A DNA stretch of 64,000 nucleotides from Bacteroidia bacterium (GTDB lineage: Bacteria; Bacteroidota; Ignavibacteria; SZUA-365): assembly GCA_027493955.1 (NCBI GenBank), contig JAOSJT010000001.1, positions 4,264,552 to 4,328,551 on the forward strand, read 5' to 3'. Positions 61,979-64,000 of this stretch are shown one piece after another. How positions within the stretch are numbered: the stretch's first letter is position 1; every line of letters starts with the position of its first letter. Under the pieces are notes generated by a model, which was given only the letters and a program-made list of their open reading frames with translations, ran no database searches and had not been told where the DNA came from. Both the position numbers and the translations under genes were made by a program.

Positions 61979-63962
61979 TCAGAATTGCTTCGAACAGTGC
62001 TGGCACAGCGCCGAGCGTCCCTGCCCGCACTTCGTGGAGTGCGTCAATACCGGACAGCGCTGCGATTGCACGGATAACAGCAACCGCGCCCTTGCGCAGT
62101 ACAAGGATCAACTCCTCATGGTCGAGCACGACGTGCCCGTGATCCTGGTCGGTATGGGGACCTGCGGACTGGCGAACGGCGCGCGCAGGATTCTCGAGGG
62201 AATCAAGGCGGAGCTGTTCGAGCGTGGCGTCAGCGCTTCGGTGGTCCCGGTGGGCTGCGTCGGTTACTGTGCCCGCGAAGTGATCGTGGACGTGAAATTG
62301 CCGGGTCGTCCCCGGATAAGCTACTGCGAAGTGAAGGAAAGGGATATCCTCCCGATCGTGGAACGCACCATCCTGGGTGGGGAAATTCTCGAGGAAAAGC
62401 TGCTCGGTATGTACGCGCATCCGGACGAAGGGTCCTGGGCCTCTCTACCGCTGCTGAATGAGATTCCCTTCTTCGCGAAGCAGATGAAAATCAATCTCGA
62501 GAATTGCGGCGTCATCGATCCGGAGAGCATTGATCAGTATCTCGCCACGGGAGGATATACCGCGCTCTCGAAGGTGGTAAACGGCTCCGGTCCGCAGGAA
62601 GTAATTGACGACATTCTGAAAGCCGGTTTGCGCGGACGCGGCGGCGGCGGTTTCCCGACAGGCCGTAAATGGCAGCTTGCCCGCGACGCGAAAGGCGACA
62701 AGAAGTACCTCATCTGCAACGCCGATGAAGGAGATCCCGGCGCGTTCATGGATCGCGCGCTGCTCGAAGGCGATCCGCATCGCGTGGTGGAAGGGATGAT
62801 CATCGCCGCATACGCCATCGGCGCAAGCTACGGATACATTTACTGCCGGGCCGAATACCCGCTTGCCATCGAGCGCATCGAAAAGACGCTCGCGGCTGCC
62901 CGCGAGTACGGTCTGCTGGGCAACAACATTCTGGGCAGTGGCTTCAACTTCGACATGCGCATCAAGAAAGGCGCCGGCGCCTTTGTGTGCGGCGAAGAAA
63001 CAGCGCTGATCCATTCCATCGAAGGCCGCCGCGGCATGCCCCGCCCCCGACCGCCCTATCCGGCTGTGTCGGGTCTCTTCGGCAAACCCACGGTCATCAA
63101 CAACGTCGAGACCTTCGCCAATGTCACGACAGTGTTCAAGAACGGTGCGGACTGGTATGCCGGGATCGGTACAGATACATCCAAGGGCACAAAAATTTTC
63201 GCTCTCTCCGGCAAGGTTGCCAATGTCGGTCTCGTCGAAGTGCCCATGGGCATTTCCCTCCGCGAAATCATTTTCGATATCGGCGGCGGCGTTCCCGATG
63301 GCAAAGCGTTCAAGGCTGTGCAAATCGGCGGTCCCTCGGGCGGCGCCCTCCCCACAGCGGTGATAGACACACCGGTGGATTACGAGCACCTCAAAAAAGT
63401 CGGCGCCATGATGGGATCCGGCGGGCTGGTCGTCATGGACGAAACCACCTGCATGGTGGATCTGGCGAAATACTTCATGACCTTCATTCAGAGCGAGTCC
63501 TGCGGCAAGTGCATTCCCTGTCGTGAAGGGACCAAACGACTGCTCGAGATCCTCGAACGTCTGACGATTGCTCATCGCAACGAAAAAACGCAGGAAGAGT
63601 CGCTGCTGCGCTTCCAGGGCATGGTCTATCTCGATCGTCTGGCCTCAGTGATCAAGGATACTTCGCTGTGCGGTCTCGGACAGACGGCGGCGAATCCCGT
63701 GCTGAGCACTTTGCACTACTTCCGCGAGGAGTACGAGGCGCATCTCTACGATCGCAGCTGCCCCGCCGGCGCCTGCCGCGAACTGCTGACCTATCATATC
63801 GACACCGACAAGTGCAACGGCTGCGGCCTGTGCGCAAAAAAATGTCCCGAGAATGCGATTCTCGGTGAAAAGAAAAAAGCGCATTACATCATCGAGGATA
63901 AATGCATCCGCTGTGATCAATGCCGCGTCAACTGCAATTTCGACGCGATATTCGCGAACTAG
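61965..63962 (+). CDS. NuoF/HydB/HndC-type FMN-FeS NADH-oxidising subunit
   Basis: 665 residues from ATG 61965 (GAGGAGG upstream). N-terminal Cys-rich motif (Cys8, 12, 20, 26, 33, 35) that I do not recognise; then a thioredoxin-like [2Fe-2S] domain (GTCGLANGA and VGCVGYCAREV), FMN/NADH domain (GRGGGGFPTGRKW, CNADEGDPGAFMDR), SLBB, [4Fe-4S] ligands SCGKCIPCREGT with CGLG, and two C-terminal [4Fe-4S] clusters (CNGCGLCAKKCPE; CIRCDQCRVNC). This long form is the one in HydB/HndC of electron-bifurcating hydrogenases or NAD-linked formate dehydrogenases rather than plain NuoF. Confidence 0.93.
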   Translation: MNAYSQNCFEQCWHSAERPCPHFVECVNTGQRCDCTDNSNRALAQYKDQLLMVEHDVPVILVGMGTCGLANGARRILEGIKAELFERGVSASVVPVGCVGYCAREVIVDVKLPGRPRISYCEVKERDILPIVERTILGGEILEEKLLGMYAHPDEGSWASLPLLNEIPFFAKQMKINLENCGVIDPESIDQYLATGGYTALSKVVNGSGPQEVIDDILKAGLRGRGGGGFPTGRKWQLARDAKGDKKYLICNADEGDPGAFMDRALLEGDPHRVVEGMIIAAYAIGASYGYIYCRAEYPLAIERIEKTLAAAREYGLLGNNILGSGFNFDMRIKKGAGAFVCGEETALIHSIEGRRGMPRPRPPYPAVSGLFGKPTVINNVETFANVTTVFKNGADWYAGIGTDTSKGTKIFALSGKVANVGLVEVPMGISLREIIFDIGGGVPDGKAFKAVQIGGPSGGALPTAVIDTPVDYEHLKKVGAMMGSGGLVVMDETTCMVDLAKYFMTFIQSESCGKCIPCREGTKRLLEILERLTIAHRNEKTQEESLLRFQGMVYLDRLASVIKDTSLCGLGQTAANPVLSTLHYFREEYEAHLYDRSCPAGACRELLTYHIDTDKCNGCGLCAKKCPENAILGEKKKAHYIIEDKCIRCDQCRVNCNFDAIFAN

Positions 63963-63980
63963 AGCCGAGAGAGGAACGAC

Positions 63981-64000
63981 ATGAACATCACGATAAACGG
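63981..64000 (+). CDS. Start of the third operon gene (partial)
   Basis: ATG 63981 after GAGAGAGGAACGAC gives MNITIN before the window ends. This matches the start of NuoG/HydA/FdhA-type subunits, which begin with a 2Fe-2S ferredoxin strand. Which it is cannot be decided here. Confidence 0.6.

Noticed and set aside
1-64000. tRNA or rRNA genes
   Set aside because: No T-loop-like GGTTCGA blocks with matching stems were noticed in the gaps; not an exhaustive scan.

Overview
The window is G+C-rich, densely coded bacterial chromosome. Three large secreted proteins (a subtilisin-like protease, a phospholipase-D-like protein and an M1 aminopeptidase) end in the Gly/Leu-rich beta domain that type IX secretion uses as an export tag. 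With the canonical rpmF-plsX-fabHDG-acpP-fabF-rnc cluster, a fused GcvP and an alpha-2-macroglobulin, this points to the Bacteroidota/Chlorobiota/Ignavibacteria side of the FCB group. That placement is inference; no rRNA or tRNA gene was seen.

Layout. 1-8.1 kb: a coupled M16 peptidase pair, a MoxR ATPase, a secreted S8 protease and a VWA-type membrane protein. 8.4-12.6 kb: an enoyl-CoA hydratase-family enzyme, a thioredoxin-like protein, an unknown secreted protein and an OPT transporter. 13.0-20.0 kb: DUF177/YceD, L32 and the fatty-acid operon ending in RNase III. 20.1-25.5 kb: glycine decarboxylase, a lipoprotein with a SecD-like segment, an unknown membrane-anchored protein and an inositol-monophosphatase-family enzyme. 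25.7-36.6 kb: a glycan/lipid cluster with a membrane protein, a GT-B-like protein, an SpsF-type cytidylyltransferase, a split transketolase, a class III aminotransferase, an EEP-fold hydrolase, an SDR, a KdsC-like phosphatase, a NeuB-type synthase and a fatty acid hydroxylase. 37.0-52.2 kb: alpha-2-macroglobulin, the phospholipase-D-like protein, a dolichol-phosphate-mannose-synthase-like GT2, the M1 peptidase, a LolA-like protein and an ABC-2 permease. 52.3-58.2 kb: an RluB-type pseudouridine synthase and ScpB, both with very large charged repeat extensions, then ScpA and TrpS. 58.8-64 kb: an HNH endonuclease, an oligosaccharide flippase, and the start of a NuoE/NuoF-type flavin/Fe-S operon that runs off the window.

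Three things stand out. (1) The 26.8-35.6 kb genes can be read as a route to a CMP-activated ulosonic (sialic/Kdo-like) acid, but with a split transketolase and a GSA-type aminotransferase where textbook routes have other enzymes. (2) RluB carries six 46-residue Arg/Gly-rich repeats, while its translationally coupled neighbour ScpB carries four 32-residue Asp/Glu repeats: two oppositely charged disordered tails from one transcript. (3) Nearly every large intergenic region holds short-period tandem repeats (7, 8, 9 or about 10 bp, a different unit each time), purine-rich on the left and followed to the right by pyrimidine-rich inverted counterparts, several beginning with a shared GGGGAAT-like left edge. 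These look like one family of foldback elements not explained by any gene.
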